A DNA stretch of 64,000 nucleotides from Ancylobacter aquaticus (lineage in GTDB: Bacteria; Pseudomonadota; Alphaproteobacteria; Rhizobiales; Xanthobacteraceae). The translations under genes were made by a program, and so were the position numbers. The notes beneath the pieces were generated by a model. That model searched no databases. It saw only the letters and a program-made list of their open reading frames with translations, and was not told where the DNA came from. The stretch covers positions 868,001-932,000 of the forward strand of contig NZ_SMFY01000001.1 in NCBI RefSeq assembly GCF_004339465.1, read 5' to 3'. Of the stretch, positions 1-8,544 are shown piece by piece (position 1 is the first letter of the stretch; every line of letters starts with the position of its first letter).

Positions 1-855
1 GCGCTCCACCAGATCTTCCAGATGCGCCAGCGTGGAGAGCCCCGCCGCACCGGCAAGGCGCGGGTCGAGGCCGAAATAGATCGCCCGCACGATGTCCGGT
101 ATCGAGCGCGGCCCGCGTTCCAGCGCCCGCAGGATGGCCGTTTCGCGCGCTTGGCGGTGGCGCAGGAACCGCTCCACGAAGGCCGGCCCCTGCGCGATCA
201 CGCCGCCATGGCCGGGAAAATACAGCGCCTCCGGCCGCTCCCCGAGCCGGCGGAGCGATTCCATGTAGTCGTTCATCGAGCCGTCTGGCGGTGCCACCAC
301 GGTGGTGGACCAGCCCATCACATGGTCGCCCACGAAGATGGCGCCTTCCTGCGCCAGCACGAAGGCCATGTGGTTGGCGGTATGGCCGGGGGTTGCCAAT
401 GCCTCAAGCGCCCATCCCGCGCCCTCCACCTGGGCGCCGTCGGCAAGCGCGACGTCCGGCAGGAACGCGCGGTCGCCGGCCGAATCGAGCGTGTTGACCT
501 CCTGCGCATGCAGCGGGCGGGCGGCGCGGTGGGGGCCTTCGGCATAGGTGGGCGCGCCCGTTGCCGCCTGCAGCGCCGCCAACGCGCCGCTATGGTCGCG
601 GTGGGTGTGGGTGAGGATGAGGTGCGTCACCTTCTCGCCGCGCACCGCCGCCAGCACGGCGGCGACATGCGAGGCGTCGTCCGGTCCCGGGTCGATGATC
701 GCGACCTCGCCGCGCCCGACGATGTAGGTGCAGGTGCCGGTAAAGGTGAACGGTCCCGGATTGGGGGCCAGCACCCGGCGCACACCCGGCGCGACCTCCT
801 CGGCAATGCCCGCCACGGCGTCGAAGCGCCGCTCGAAAGGAATGTCTTCCGCCAT
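1..855 (-). CDS. MBL-fold metallo-hydrolase (3' end outside window)
   Basis: A metallo-beta-lactamase-fold hydrolase that probably cleaves thioesters, esters or similar small molecules in the cytoplasm; the substrate cannot be read from sequence. The frame opens at ATG 855 and stays open to base 1, giving 285 codons without a stop, so the C-terminus lies outside the window. The zinc-binding motif THTHRDH is clear about a third of the way in, a later GHTANH supplies another ligand, and GDHVMGW the Asp-containing one. The last part resembles the winged-helix tail of LACTB2-like family members, so only a few residues are probably missing. It is divergent from the carbonic anhydrase gene across a 110-bp gap. 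No signal peptide is seen. Confidence 0.85.
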   Translation of the reverse strand, partial: MAEDIPFERRFDAVAGIAEEVAPGVRRVLAPNPGPFTFTGTCTYIVGRGEVAIIDPGPDDASHVAAVLAAVRGEKVTHLILTHTHRDHSGALAALQAATGAPTYAEGPHRAARPLHAQEVNTLDSAGDRAFLPDVALADGAQVEGAGWALEALATPGHTANHMAFVLAQEGAIFVGDHVMGWSTTVVAPPDGSMNDYMESLRRLGERPEALYFPGHGGVIAQGPAFVERFLRHRQARETAILRALERGPRSIPDIVRAIYFGLDPRLAGAAGLSTLAHLEDLVER

Positions 856-965
856 CAAGTGCCTCCCGCCGTCAAAGCCCCGTCCGCCAGCTATGACCCG
901 TTTGCGCGCCGGCTCCGGCACGTTTATTCAGCTATTGCGCGGCCTGCCTATCGCAAGGATGAGGG

Positions 966-1580
966 ATGGACAAACTGCTCGACGGCTATCGCCGCTTTCG
1001 CGCCACCGCGTGGCCGGAACGCAAGGCGCTTTTTGAACAACTGGCATCTCTGGGGCAGAAGCCGCAGACGCTGGTCATCGCCTGTTCTGACAGCCGCGTC
1101 GATCCGACGACGATCTTCGACGCGGGGCCGGGCGAGCTTTTCGTCGTGCGCAACGTGGCCAATCTGGTGCCGCCCTACACCATCCCCGATCACCTGCACC
1201 ACGGCACCAGCGCGGCCATCGAGTTTGCCGTGCGGGTCCTTGAGGTGCGTGAAATCGTGGTGCTCGGCCATGCGCTGTGCGGCGGTGCGGGCGCGCTTGT
1301 CGACGGCGCTCCGCCGCAGGCGCAGGACTTCCTGCCCGACTGGATCCGCATCGGCGGCCCGGCGCGTGATATCGCGCTCAAGCTCAGCGACGATCCCGCC
1401 GAGCGACGGACCATTCTCGAATACCAGTGCGTCAAGCTCTCGCTGCGCAATCTCGAAACCTTCCCCTGGATACGCGAGAGGATCGAGGACGGCCGGCTCA
1501 CCTTGCAGGGCGCCTATTTCGCCGTGGCGACCGGCGTGCTCGAACGGCTGCGCCCGGACGGGACCTTCACCCCGGCCTAA
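966..1580 (+). CDS. Beta-class carbonic anhydrase
   Basis: Reversible hydration of CO2 to bicarbonate with a single zinc. At 204 residues it has the usual length of the family. The zinc and catalytic motif CSDSRVDP gives Cys40, Asp42 and Arg44, and the second zinc site GHALCGG gives His102 and Cys105 with the expected H-x2-C spacing. No signal peptide, so cytoplasmic. The ATG at 966 follows a GGATGAGGG purine stretch that can serve as ribosome binding site. It stands alone, divergent from the metallo-hydrolase and 97 bp ahead of the DUF892 gene. Role in bicarbonate supply for biosynthesis is general family knowledge. Confidence 0.95.
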   Translation: MDKLLDGYRRFRATAWPERKALFEQLASLGQKPQTLVIACSDSRVDPTTIFDAGPGELFVVRNVANLVPPYTIPDHLHHGTSAAIEFAVRVLEVREIVVLGHALCGGAGALVDGAPPQAQDFLPDWIRIGGPARDIALKLSDDPAERRTILEYQCVKLSLRNLETFPWIRERIEDGRLTLQGAYFAVATGVLERLRPDGTFTPA

Positions 1581-1677
1581 TACTTTCGGCCCATCGGCAT
1601 GGAACCCGGCTGGCTCGCCACGCGTTTCGCGGATGGCCGGGTTGTTCCGACCTTCAGTTACGGCGGGAGGATATGCC

Positions 1678-2223
1678 ATGGGACTGCTGTCGAAAGATAT
1701 CCGGTCACTCGATGACCTCCTCGTCCAGGGCCTGGGCGAGCTTCTCTATACCGAGCGCCGGATTGCCAAGACGCTGGCGATTATGGCCGGCAAGACGTCG
1801 GACATGGCCTTGAGCCGGGCGCTGGAGGCGTGCGCGAGCGCCGGCACTGCCAATGTTGCCCAGATCGAGCAAGTTTGTCGTCGGCGCGATTGCCGGCCGC
1901 AGGTGGCGGAAAGCCCGGCCATAGACGGCATCTTCATCAGTGCGGAGGAACTCTCCGGCGAGATCGACGATTGCCGCGTGCTCGACACGGCCGTTGCGGG
2001 GGCCGTGCAGTCAGCCGCAGCCTATACATCGGGGCGTTATGCCACACTGATGAGCTTGCTCGACGCTGTCGGCCGCACCGATTGTGCGCGGCTGCTGCAG
2101 GTCGGGCTGGTCCACCACCAGCGGACAGCGGAGAGCATGCGCCAACTGGCCGAGAAGCGCCTGAATCCCCGTGCGCTCGGGAAAGGCGAACACGGGGCGA
2201 TGGTCGTGGCGATCGCCAGCTGA
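1678..2223 (+). CDS. DUF892 (YciF-like) ferritin-like protein
   Basis: A 181-residue helical protein of the DUF892/YciF ferritin-like family, whose members are often stress induced; their biochemical role is not settled. The start at ATG 1678 is chosen because the DUF892 pattern begins at once (SLDDLLVQGLGELLYTERRI) and a GGCGGGAGG ribosome binding site lies just upstream. The open frame continues far upstream only because the region is GC rich. Four helices are expected; the acidic and His residues that could bind metal are only partly conserved, for instance GLVHHQRT near residue 150. Divergent from the family core, so the family call is moderate. Confidence 0.75.
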   Translation: MGLLSKDIRSLDDLLVQGLGELLYTERRIAKTLAIMAGKTSDMALSRALEACASAGTANVAQIEQVCRRRDCRPQVAESPAIDGIFISAEELSGEIDDCRVLDTAVAGAVQSAAAYTSGRYATLMSLLDAVGRTDCARLLQVGLVHHQRTAESMRQLAEKRLNPRALGKGEHGAMVVAIAS

Positions 2224-2241
2224 GGGCCTGCGGCTGGCCGT

Positions 2242-3144
2242 CTATGCACCGACCTGCCGGCACGCCTCGGCGAGCCGGTCCGGATCGGCGGCGAGCGCCT
2301 CGACCGCGACCCAGCGATTCCAGTCTGCGGCCAGACTCCAGCCGGCCCGGCCGACATAGGCCAAGGGCAACCGGTAATGAAACACGGCGCGGGGCTTCAC
2401 CTTGCCGCGAATGCGCGGGCCGACCTGCTCGGGAAACAGCTGCAGGAAAAGCGGCAGCAGATCGAGCGAACGCTTGCGCGTCGGATTGGCCGCCAGATAG
2501 TCGGCGCAGAGTTCCGCGAGGTCGGGGCGGTAGGCGGACGATAGTGTGCGCCTGACATAGCTCGTGGGATAGGGCGGCGGCGCGTGGAAGCGCATCAGCG
2601 CGCTGGGCAGGCTCTCTGCCCGTATGCGGGGCTCCAGCAATAGATAGGCCTGCAGCAGTCGCAGCAGCGTGGCTGCATCGGTCGCCACGGGCATGATGTT
2701 GAAGTGCAGGCCGAGAGAATCGGTCAGGATCGCCCCTTCGCCGCCCGCCCCCGCCTCGCGCAGCGCCTGCGTGACGATATCGAGCTCGCCGAGCCGTTCC
2801 GGGTCCAGTGGCCCGGTAATCATCTCGCGCGGCACGAAGGGTTGCACTGCGGCCCCGAGCCAAGAGGCAAGCGGAGGCCCCAGCGAGCGTCCCGGCCCGT
2901 CGCGCCGGGGGTGGACATGGCGCATGTCCAACTCGACGCCGATATCGCCGAGCCGCGAGCGCGCGAGCCGGAAGGCGTAGGGGTCCTCTTCCTCGACCGT
3001 GCCGCCAAGCACGTCCTGCAGGCATTCCGCCGCCTTGCGTTCGGACAGATGGACGAACTCGATCTCGACGCCGACGAGCCGCCGGCGACCGTCCAGGGTC
3101 AATGGCGACGGCAACGGGTGAAAAGGCGTAGAGGGCGCGCTCAC
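2242..3144 (-). CDS. Putative amidoligase
   Basis: A 300-residue protein of the bacterial amidoligase family, an ATP-grasp/COOH-NH2 ligase group predicted to join amino groups to carboxylates; substrates are unknown. The N-terminal [17 protein letters not shown] with the paired glutamates, the later [11 protein letters not shown] and the LHFNIMP segment fit the family's acidic metal-binding positions. The start is GTG at 3144; no stronger ATG lies ahead of the conserved VGVEIEF. It is convergent with the DUF892 gene across 18 bp. Family members are commonly encoded beside a glutamine-amidotransferase-like gene; none is present here, so it looks like an orphan. No signal peptide. Confidence 0.75.
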   Translation of the reverse strand: MSAPSTPFHPLPSPLTLDGRRRLVGVEIEFVHLSERKAAECLQDVLGGTVEEEDPYAFRLARSRLGDIGVELDMRHVHPRRDGPGRSLGPPLASWLGAAVQPFVPREMITGPLDPERLGELDIVTQALREAGAGGEGAILTDSLGLHFNIMPVATDAATLLRLLQAYLLLEPRIRAESLPSALMRFHAPPPYPTSYVRRTLSSAYRPDLAELCADYLAANPTRKRSLDLLPLFLQLFPEQVGPRIRGKVKPRAVFHYRLPLAYVGRAGWSLAADWNRWVAVEALAADPDRLAEACRQVGA

Positions 3145-3283
3145 GCGAGGAACCGAGGGGGCTGCTTCATCTGCCGGATATGGGGAGGGCGCGCGCCTTG
3201 TCCAGACAGTACGCGCGCCGCCGCCACCGCCCCGAGGGGCGGTGGGTCGTCTCGGCAGAAACGTGGATAGTCTCGGGAAAGTG

Positions 3284-3360
3284 TGGTCGGAGTGGCAGGA
3301 TTTGAACCTGCGACCCCCTCGTCCCGAACGAGGTGCGCTACCAGGCTGCGCTACACTCCG
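3284..3360 (-). tRNA. tRNA-Pro (anticodon CGG)
   Basis: A full cloverleaf on the minus strand. The acceptor arms CGGAGTG and CACTCCG pair, the anticodon stem CCTCG/CGAGG encloses TTCGGGA with anticodon CGG, and the T arm is GCAGG-TTCAAAT-CCTGC. CCA is encoded at 3284-3286. It reads proline codon CCG, common in a GC-rich genome. Confidence 0.96.
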
Positions 3361-3536
3361 CCGCGGCGCGAGCCTCTAGCATGCGAATGAGCCGGCCGGC
3401 AAGGGGCCTGCCGCCACTTGCGCAGCGATCGGTGGATAAGCTGCCTGTGGCCCGCGCAAGCGTCGAGGTTGAAAGCGGCGGCAAGCTGTGGCTATCTCCG
3501 CGCCCACGGAACGCGGCCGGCCCGGCCGCGACCCGT

Positions 3537-3611
3537 TGGGGCGTCGCCAAGCGGTAAGGCAGGGGATTTTGATTCCCCCATGCGGAGGTTCGAATCCTCC
3601 CGCCCCAGCCA
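3537..3611 (+). tRNA. tRNA-Gln (anticodon TTG)
   Basis: Plus-strand cloverleaf with acceptor TGGGGCG paired to CGCCCCA. The anticodon stem GGGGA/TCCCC holds loop TTTTGAT, so the anticodon is TTG (glutamine). The T arm is GGAGG-TTCGAAT-CCTCC, and GCCA ends the gene at 3611. The 176-bp gap to the divergent tRNA-Pro holds no other recognisable feature, and the 214 bp after it no gene. Confidence 0.96.
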
Positions 3612-3825
3612 TTTTCTCCTTCTTTCAAGAAAGCGAGCCTCCTCTGGGCTCCGGCCCGGCATGGGGGTCTTCACCTCCAACACCCGTCCACCTGTCAGGC
3701 AGGTCTCCGGGGTGCCGCGCGAGACGGCGGCAGAGCGTCCCGGACGGCAGTGGCCGGCGTTCCCCCGGCGGGCCCGAGCGTGCTAGAAAAAGGGCTGCGG
3801 ATTCTCCTATCGACGGGCCTTTCCA

Positions 3826-4566
3826 GTGCGCATTCATCTCGTCAATCCGAACACCACCCGCTCCATGACCGAGAAAATCGCGGCGGCGGCGCGGGCGGTG
3901 GCGGCGCCGGGGACGGAGATTGTCGAGGCGACGTCGACCATGGGGCCGGCGTCGATCGAAGGTCATTACGACGATGCCCTCGCCTTGCCCGGCCTGCTGG
4001 CGGCCATTGCGCAGGCCGAGGCCCTGGGCGTCAATGCCCACATCATCGCCTGTTTCGACGATACCGGGCTGGACGCGGCCCGCAGCCTCGCCCGCGCCCC
4101 GGTGGTCGGCATCGGCGAGGCTGGGTTCCATTTCGCCAGCCTCATTGCCCATCGCTTCAGCGTGGTGACGACACTGTCGTGCTCCGTGCCCGTCATCGAG
4201 GCCAATCTCCTGCGCTCGGGGCTCGACCGGCGCTGCGCCCGTGTGCGGGCCTCGGAGGTGGCGGTGCTGGAGCTGGAGGACGTGGGCTCGGATGCGCGGG
4301 CCCGCATCTCGAATGAGATCGGCCGCGCCGTGCGCGAGGACCGGGCGGAGGCCATCGTGCTCGGCTGCGCCGGCATGGCGGATCTCGCCCGCGCACTGGG
4401 CGAGACGCATGGCGTGCCGGTGATCGACGGCGTGGCGAGCGCGGTGGCGCTGGCCGAGGGGCTCGTGCGGGTCGGGCTCGCGACCTCCAAGAGCGGGGCC
4501 TATGCCGCGCCGCGCGCCAAGGCCTATAGCGGGCGGCTGGCCGATTTCGCGCCTTCCGGCGGCTGA
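3826..4566 (+). CDS. Asp/Glu/hydantoin racemase family protein
   Basis: A 246-residue enzyme of the aspartate/glutamate racemase superfamily, nearest in pattern to hydantoin racemases (HyuE-like). It probably inverts an alpha carbon without a cofactor, using two cysteines. The two active-site cysteines lie in ACFDDTGLDAAR (about residue 81) and LGCAGM (about residue 184), and the family N-terminus IHLVNPNTT is present. The start is GTG at 3826. It is convergent with the MarR gene across 6 bp, and beyond that lies a Liv-type importer running the same way as MarR. A link between the enzyme and imported amino acids or hydantoins is inference only. Confidence 0.85.
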   Translation: MRIHLVNPNTTRSMTEKIAAAARAVAAPGTEIVEATSTMGPASIEGHYDDALALPGLLAAIAQAEALGVNAHIIACFDDTGLDAARSLARAPVVGIGEAGFHFASLIAHRFSVVTTLSCSVPVIEANLLRSGLDRRCARVRASEVAVLELEDVGSDARARISNEIGRAVREDRAEAIVLGCAGMADLARALGETHGVPVIDGVASAVALAEGLVRVGLATSKSGAYAAPRAKAYSGRLADFAPSGG

Positions 4567-4572
4567 GCCGCC

Positions 4573-5046
4573 TCAGCCGAGCTTGCGCAGCAGCCGCACC
4601 GCCTGCTCGCGTTCGGTGGGGGTGAGCGGTTCGAGCGTCGCGGCGGAGATTTCCCCAGCGACAAGAACAGCAGCGTCGGCAACTTCACGGCCACGAACGG
4701 ACAGGTCGACGGCGCGGCGGCGGCGATCGAGGGGGTCGTCGCCGATGACCAGCAGGTCGCGCGCCTGCAGCCGGTCGACGACGCCCTTGATGGTGGCGGC
4801 GTCGAGATGGACCAGCCGGCCCAGGTGGTTCTGCGAGCAGGGGCCGATTTCGCGCAGCCGGGCCAGGGTGGCGAATTGCGGCGGCGTCAATCCCTCGATC
4901 ATGCGCGCGGCGAAAAGGGCGGTGTGGCGCTGACTGGCGACGCGCATGAGAAAGCCGACCTGGTCGTCGAGCCGATAGGCGGCGTCGCCCCCGGCGCTGC
5001 GTCCGCTCCCGGCGCCGCCCGGCTGGTCCGGACCGCCCCTGTTCAT
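4573..5046 (-). CDS. MarR family transcriptional regulator
   Basis: A 157-residue winged-helix repressor of the MarR family. The core runs LTPPQFATLARLREIGPCSQ, then the recognition region HLDAATIKGVVDRLQARDL and the wing DDPLDRRRRAVDLS, in the usual order. The frame is open well upstream, but the extra N-terminus would overlap the neighbouring gene and is not MarR-like. ATG 5046 has a run of seven G about 9 bp ahead; ATG 5055 is the alternative. It lies 68 bp downstream of livF on the same strand, so it may be cotranscribed with the importer. The ligand is unknown. Confidence 0.88.
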   Translation of the reverse strand: MNRGGPDQPGGAGSGRSAGGDAAYRLDDQVGFLMRVASQRHTALFAARMIEGLTPPQFATLARLREIGPCSQNHLGRLVHLDAATIKGVVDRLQARDLLVIGDDPLDRRRRAVDLSVRGREVADAAVLVAGEISAATLEPLTPTEREQAVRLLRKLG

Positions 5047-5114
5047 GACCGCCATCCCCCCCAGTACCACCAGGCTAACAGAGCACAGCGCGGCCGGCTC
5101 GCAAATGCAAATTG

Positions 5115-5855
5115 TCAGAGCGTCGGTGCCGTCGACGGCGACAGGGGTGCGCCCGGCGAAACGTCCGCTGCCAGCGTGGCCATCGGGCCGTGCCCGCGCA
5201 GTTCCCCCTGCTCGATCCGGTATGCCCGGTCGCAGATCGCCGCGCACAGATCCGAACTCTGTTCGGAGATCAGCAGGGAAAGGCCGCCCGCCTTCAGCCG
5301 GACGAGGGCGCGGGTCATGTGCTCGACGATGATCGGCGCCACGCCTTCCGAGGGCTCGTCCAGCAGCAGCAACGTCGGGTTGCCGACGAGGGCGCGGGCC
5401 ACCGCCAGCATCTGCTGCTCGCCGCCGGACATCTGTCCGCCGAGGCGGGCGCGCATGTCGGCGAGCTGGGGGAAGAGGTCGAACACCGCGTCCATCGACC
5501 AGCCCGGCAAGCTCGCGCCGGGCGGGCGCGGGCGGCGGCCGAGATCGAGATTTTCCCGCACGGTGAGCTCGGCAAAGATGCGGCGATCCTCCGGCACATA
5601 GCCGACGCCGAGGCGGGCGATGGCATGGGTCGGCAGGGCCGAGAGGTCGGCGCCCCGCAGGGTCAGCCGGCGCGCCTTGCGCCGGACAAGGCCGATGATC
5701 GCCTTCATCGTCGTCGATTTGCCGGCGCCGTTGCGGCCGACCAGTGCGACGGCCTCGCCCGCTGCGACCTGAAGCGACAGGCCGAACAGGATCTGCGCCT
5801 CGCCATACCAGGCGTCGAGGCCTTCGATCTGAAGCAAGGGAGTGGTGGTGCTCAT
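5115..5855 (-). CDS. livF: Branched-chain-type ABC transporter ATPase (LivF)
   Basis: One of two ATPases energising a Liv-family importer at the inner membrane. At 246 residues it has family length. Walker A is GRNGAGKST at residues 40-48, the ABC signature is MSGGEQQ and Walker B is LLLLDEPSEG, and the LivF hallmark GVGYVPEDRRIF follows the Q-loop region. ATG 5855 overlaps the livG stop by four bases (ATGA), a sign of translational coupling. The open frame runs on upstream through livG, so the coupling site decides the start. Actual substrate could be amino acids, amides, urea or aromatic acids. Confidence 0.93.
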   Translation of the reverse strand: MSTTTPLLQIEGLDAWYGEAQILFGLSLQVAAGEAVALVGRNGAGKSTTMKAIIGLVRRKARRLTLRGADLSALPTHAIARLGVGYVPEDRRIFAELTVRENLDLGRRPRPPGASLPGWSMDAVFDLFPQLADMRARLGGQMSGGEQQMLAVARALVGNPTLLLLDEPSEGVAPIIVEHMTRALVRLKAGGLSLLISEQSSDLCAAICDRAYRIEQGELRGHGPMATLAADVSPGAPLSPSTAPTL

Positions 5856-6622
5856 GGTGTCTGGCTCAGGGTGATGGAGGCGCCGCCGAGATAGACCGCG
5901 CGCACCGCCGGATCGTCGCGCACCGCCTCGACGCTGCCGTCGGCGATGAGCCGGCCGCGCGCCAGCACCACTACCCGGTCGGCATGGCCGAAGACCACGT
6001 CCATCGCATGCTCGGTGAACAGCACGGCGAGGCCGCGCGCGCGGGTGAGCTGGCGCACCAGCGCGATCATCGCCTGCCGCTCGTCTGACGACATGCCGGC
6101 CGTGGGTTCGTCCATCAGCAGCAATGCGGGATCGCCGGCCAGCGCCATGGCGAGTTCCAGCCGCTTCACGTCGCCATAGGCGAGGGTGGCGGCGGGTCGC
6201 GCGGCAAACGCCGCCAAGCCGGTCTGCTCCAGTAAGGCGAGCGCGTCCCCGTGCCCCCTGTGGCGCGCTGCCGTCCACAGCCCGAAGACCTGCCCGCGCG
6301 CGGCGATGAGCGCCATCTGCACATTCTCCAGCACCGTCATCGAGGCGAAGACGGTGGCGACCTGGAAGGTGCGCCCCACCCCCAGCCGGGCGATGTGGCG
6401 CGGTGCAAGGCCGGTGATATCGCGCCCGGCGAGGCGGACGCGGCCGGAATCGGGGCGGATCTGGCCGTTGACGATGTTGAAGCAGGTGGATTTGCCGGCG
6501 CCGTTCGGGCCGATGAGGGCCAGCAACTCGCCGCGCGCGATCGAAAAGCTCACGCCGTCGAGCGCGTGCACGCCGCCATAATGCTTGGTCAGGGCCGAGA
6601 CTTCCAGCACGGGTGAACTCAT
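5852..6622 (-). CDS. livG: Branched-chain-type ABC transporter ATPase (LivG)
   Basis: The second ATPase of the importer, 256 residues. Walker A is GPNGAGKST (residues 38-46); the signature region has the LivG variant LAYGDVKRLE in place of LSGGQ, and Walker B is LLLMDEPTAG. GRTFQVATVF and LFTEHAMDVV are LivG hallmarks. ATG 6622 overlaps the stop of the permease gene by four bases. The frame stays open into the permease gene upstream, which is a GC-rich artefact. Works with LivF as a heterodimer on the fused permease encoded just before it. Confidence 0.93.
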   Translation of the reverse strand: MSSPVLEVSALTKHYGGVHALDGVSFSIARGELLALIGPNGAGKSTCFNIVNGQIRPDSGRVRLAGRDITGLAPRHIARLGVGRTFQVATVFASMTVLENVQMALIAARGQVFGLWTAARHRGHGDALALLEQTGLAAFAARPAATLAYGDVKRLELAMALAGDPALLLMDEPTAGMSSDERQAMIALVRQLTRARGLAVLFTEHAMDVVFGHADRVVVLARGRLIADGSVEAVRDDPAVRAVYLGGASITLSQTP

Positions 6623-8505
6623 GAGGTGCGCCTCATCCGGCGCAGCCCGCCGGCGAGGCCGGACGGGAACAGCAACACGATGGCGAGAATCAGCAGGCCG
6701 AGCAGGCCGCGCCAATAGGGGCTCTCGCGCATCACCATGTCCTGCAGCAGGGTGAGCCCGCCGGCGCCGATGAGCGGTCCCATCAGGCTGTGCACGCCGC
6801 CCAGAAGCACCATCACCAGCCCGTCGATGGAGCGGCCGACCGAAATCGCTTCCGGCGAGATCGAGCCCTTGGCGAAGGCGAACAGCCCGCCCGCCGCGCC
6901 GCACAGCAGGCCGGCCAGCGCGAAGGCAAGCCAGCGCACCTTTTCCACCGCGATACCGGAGGCTTCTGCCCGCAGGCGTGAATCCCGGGAGGCGCGCAAG
7001 GCGAGGCCGAAGGGGGAGAACACCAGCCGGCGGATCAGCACCACTCCGATCACCGTGATCGCCAGCGCGGCGAGATAGAGCCCGTTGGCGCTGTCGAAGG
7101 GCGGGTCGGGCCAGACCCCGAACAGCCCGTTCGAGCCGCCTGTGACCTCTTCCGATTGATGCGCGATCGACCACACGATCTGCGCGAAAGCCAGTGTGAG
7201 CATGGCGAAATAGACGCCCTCCAGCCGCACGCAGAACCAGCCGAAAAGCATCGCCCCGGCAGCGGCCGTTGCGATTCCGACGGCGAGGGCGAGCGGTGTC
7301 GGCAGGCCGAGCACGGTCGCGGCATAGGCGGTGCCATAGGCACCGAGGCCGAAATAGGCGGCGTGGCCGAAGGAGGCGAGGCCGCCCGGACCCATGAGAA
7401 GGTGCAGCGAGGCGGCGAACAGCGCGGCGATCAGCATGTCGAGCGCCAGCACCGGCGCGTAGCTGATGAAGGCGCCCAGCAGCGGCACGCCGGCGAAAAA
7501 CACGAGCACCGCCAGCGCGATCAGGCGGCCCCGTCGGTCCAGCGGCATCAGCGGCGCCTCGGCTTCCCCGCGCCGGGCCTGCACCGGCTGCGGCCGGCCG
7601 AACAGGCCATGCGGGCGGACCACAAGCACCACCGCCATGACGAGGAACTCCGCCACCAGGGTCAGCCGCGACATGTTGAAGGCATAGCCGCCGATTTCCA
7701 CCAGACCGAGCGCGGTGCACAACGCTTTCACTTCCGCCACCAGCAGGGCCGCGAGATAGGCCCCGCGGATCGAGCCCATGCCGCCGACCACGACGACCAC
7801 GAACGCGTCGCCCAGCACGGAGAGGTCGAGCGCGAGATTGGCCGGCTCGCGCGCCATCTGCAGCGCGCCGCCGAAGCCGGCAATGCCGGTGCCGAGCGCA
7901 AACACGGCGGTGAACAGCGCTGCCTCGTTGATGCCCAGCGCGGCAACCATTTCCCGGTCCTGCGTCGCGGCCCGCACCAGCCGGCCGAAGCGGGTGCGCG
8001 TCAGGATGAGGTGCAGCGCGAGCAGCACGAGAGGGCCGATCACGGCGAGGAAGATGTCGTATTCCGGCAGCCGCCGACCGAGCAACTCCACCGAGCCCGA
8101 CAGCCCCGGCGCGCGCGGCCCGAGAATATCCTCCGGCCCCCAGAAATAAAGGGCCGCGTCGTTGATGATGAGCAGCAGGGCGAAAGTGGCGAGCAGCTGG
8201 TAGAGCTCGGGCGCGGCATAGATACGCCGCAGCAGCACGATTTCGACCAGCGCGCCGAGCGCCGCCGTCACCAGCGCGGCACCGAAAATGCCGCCCCAGA
8301 AACCCAACGCGCCGCCGAACACCTCGCCCAGCAGCGGGGCCAGCGTGACCGCGAGGTAGAGCCCCAGCATGTAGAAGGAGCCGTGCGCCATGTTCACGAT
8401 GCGGGTGACGCCGAAGATGATCGACAGTCCCGCCGCGACAAGGAACAGGCCGGAGGCCGAGGCGAAGCCGTTGACCGCCTGAAACAGCAGCGATTCAAAC
8501 GACAT
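6619..8505 (-). CDS. Fused LivH-LivM permease of ABC importer
   Basis: A 628-residue membrane protein that unites the two permease subunits of a Liv importer. Residues about 1-295 match LivH (GLSIIFGVTRIVNMAHGSFY near the start and GGMGSIRGAYLAAL later). Residues about 320-628 match LivM (GPGGLASFGHAAYFGLGAYG, and a C-terminal LLGGVHSLMGPLIGAGGL). The two halves are joined by a short polar linker near PQPVQARRGEAEAPL. Each half holds roughly 8-9 hydrophobic segments. There is no stop or start signal at the join, so this is one reading frame and not two overlapping genes. It is 39 bp downstream of the binding-protein gene and coupled to livG. Confidence 0.9.
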   Translation of the reverse strand: MSFESLLFQAVNGFASASGLFLVAAGLSIIFGVTRIVNMAHGSFYMLGLYLAVTLAPLLGEVFGGALGFWGGIFGAALVTAALGALVEIVLLRRIYAAPELYQLLATFALLLIINDAALYFWGPEDILGPRAPGLSGSVELLGRRLPEYDIFLAVIGPLVLLALHLILTRTRFGRLVRAATQDREMVAALGINEAALFTAVFALGTGIAGFGGALQMAREPANLALDLSVLGDAFVVVVVGGMGSIRGAYLAALLVAEVKALCTALGLVEIGGYAFNMSRLTLVAEFLVMAVVLVVRPHGLFGRPQPVQARRGEAEAPLMPLDRRGRLIALAVLVFFAGVPLLGAFISYAPVLALDMLIAALFAASLHLLMGPGGLASFGHAAYFGLGAYGTAYAATVLGLPTPLALAVGIATAAAGAMLFGWFCVRLEGVYFAMLTLAFAQIVWSIAHQSEEVTGGSNGLFGVWPDPPFDSANGLYLAALAITVIGVVLIRRLVFSPFGLALRASRDSRLRAEASGIAVEKVRWLAFALAGLLCGAAGGLFAFAKGSISPEAISVGRSIDGLVMVLLGGVHSLMGPLIGAGGLTLLQDMVMRESPYWRGLLGLLILAIVLLFPSGLAGGLRRMRRTS

Positions 8506-8544
8506 CGCGACTTCCTGCTTTCCGTTCGCCGCCGCGTGCCGGGC

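Noticed and set aside
22-1677. Long plus-strand frame running from the window start into the DUF892 gene
   Set aside because: It is antisense to the metallo-hydrolase and out of frame with the carbonic anhydrase; only its last part from ATG 1678 codes a recognisable protein.
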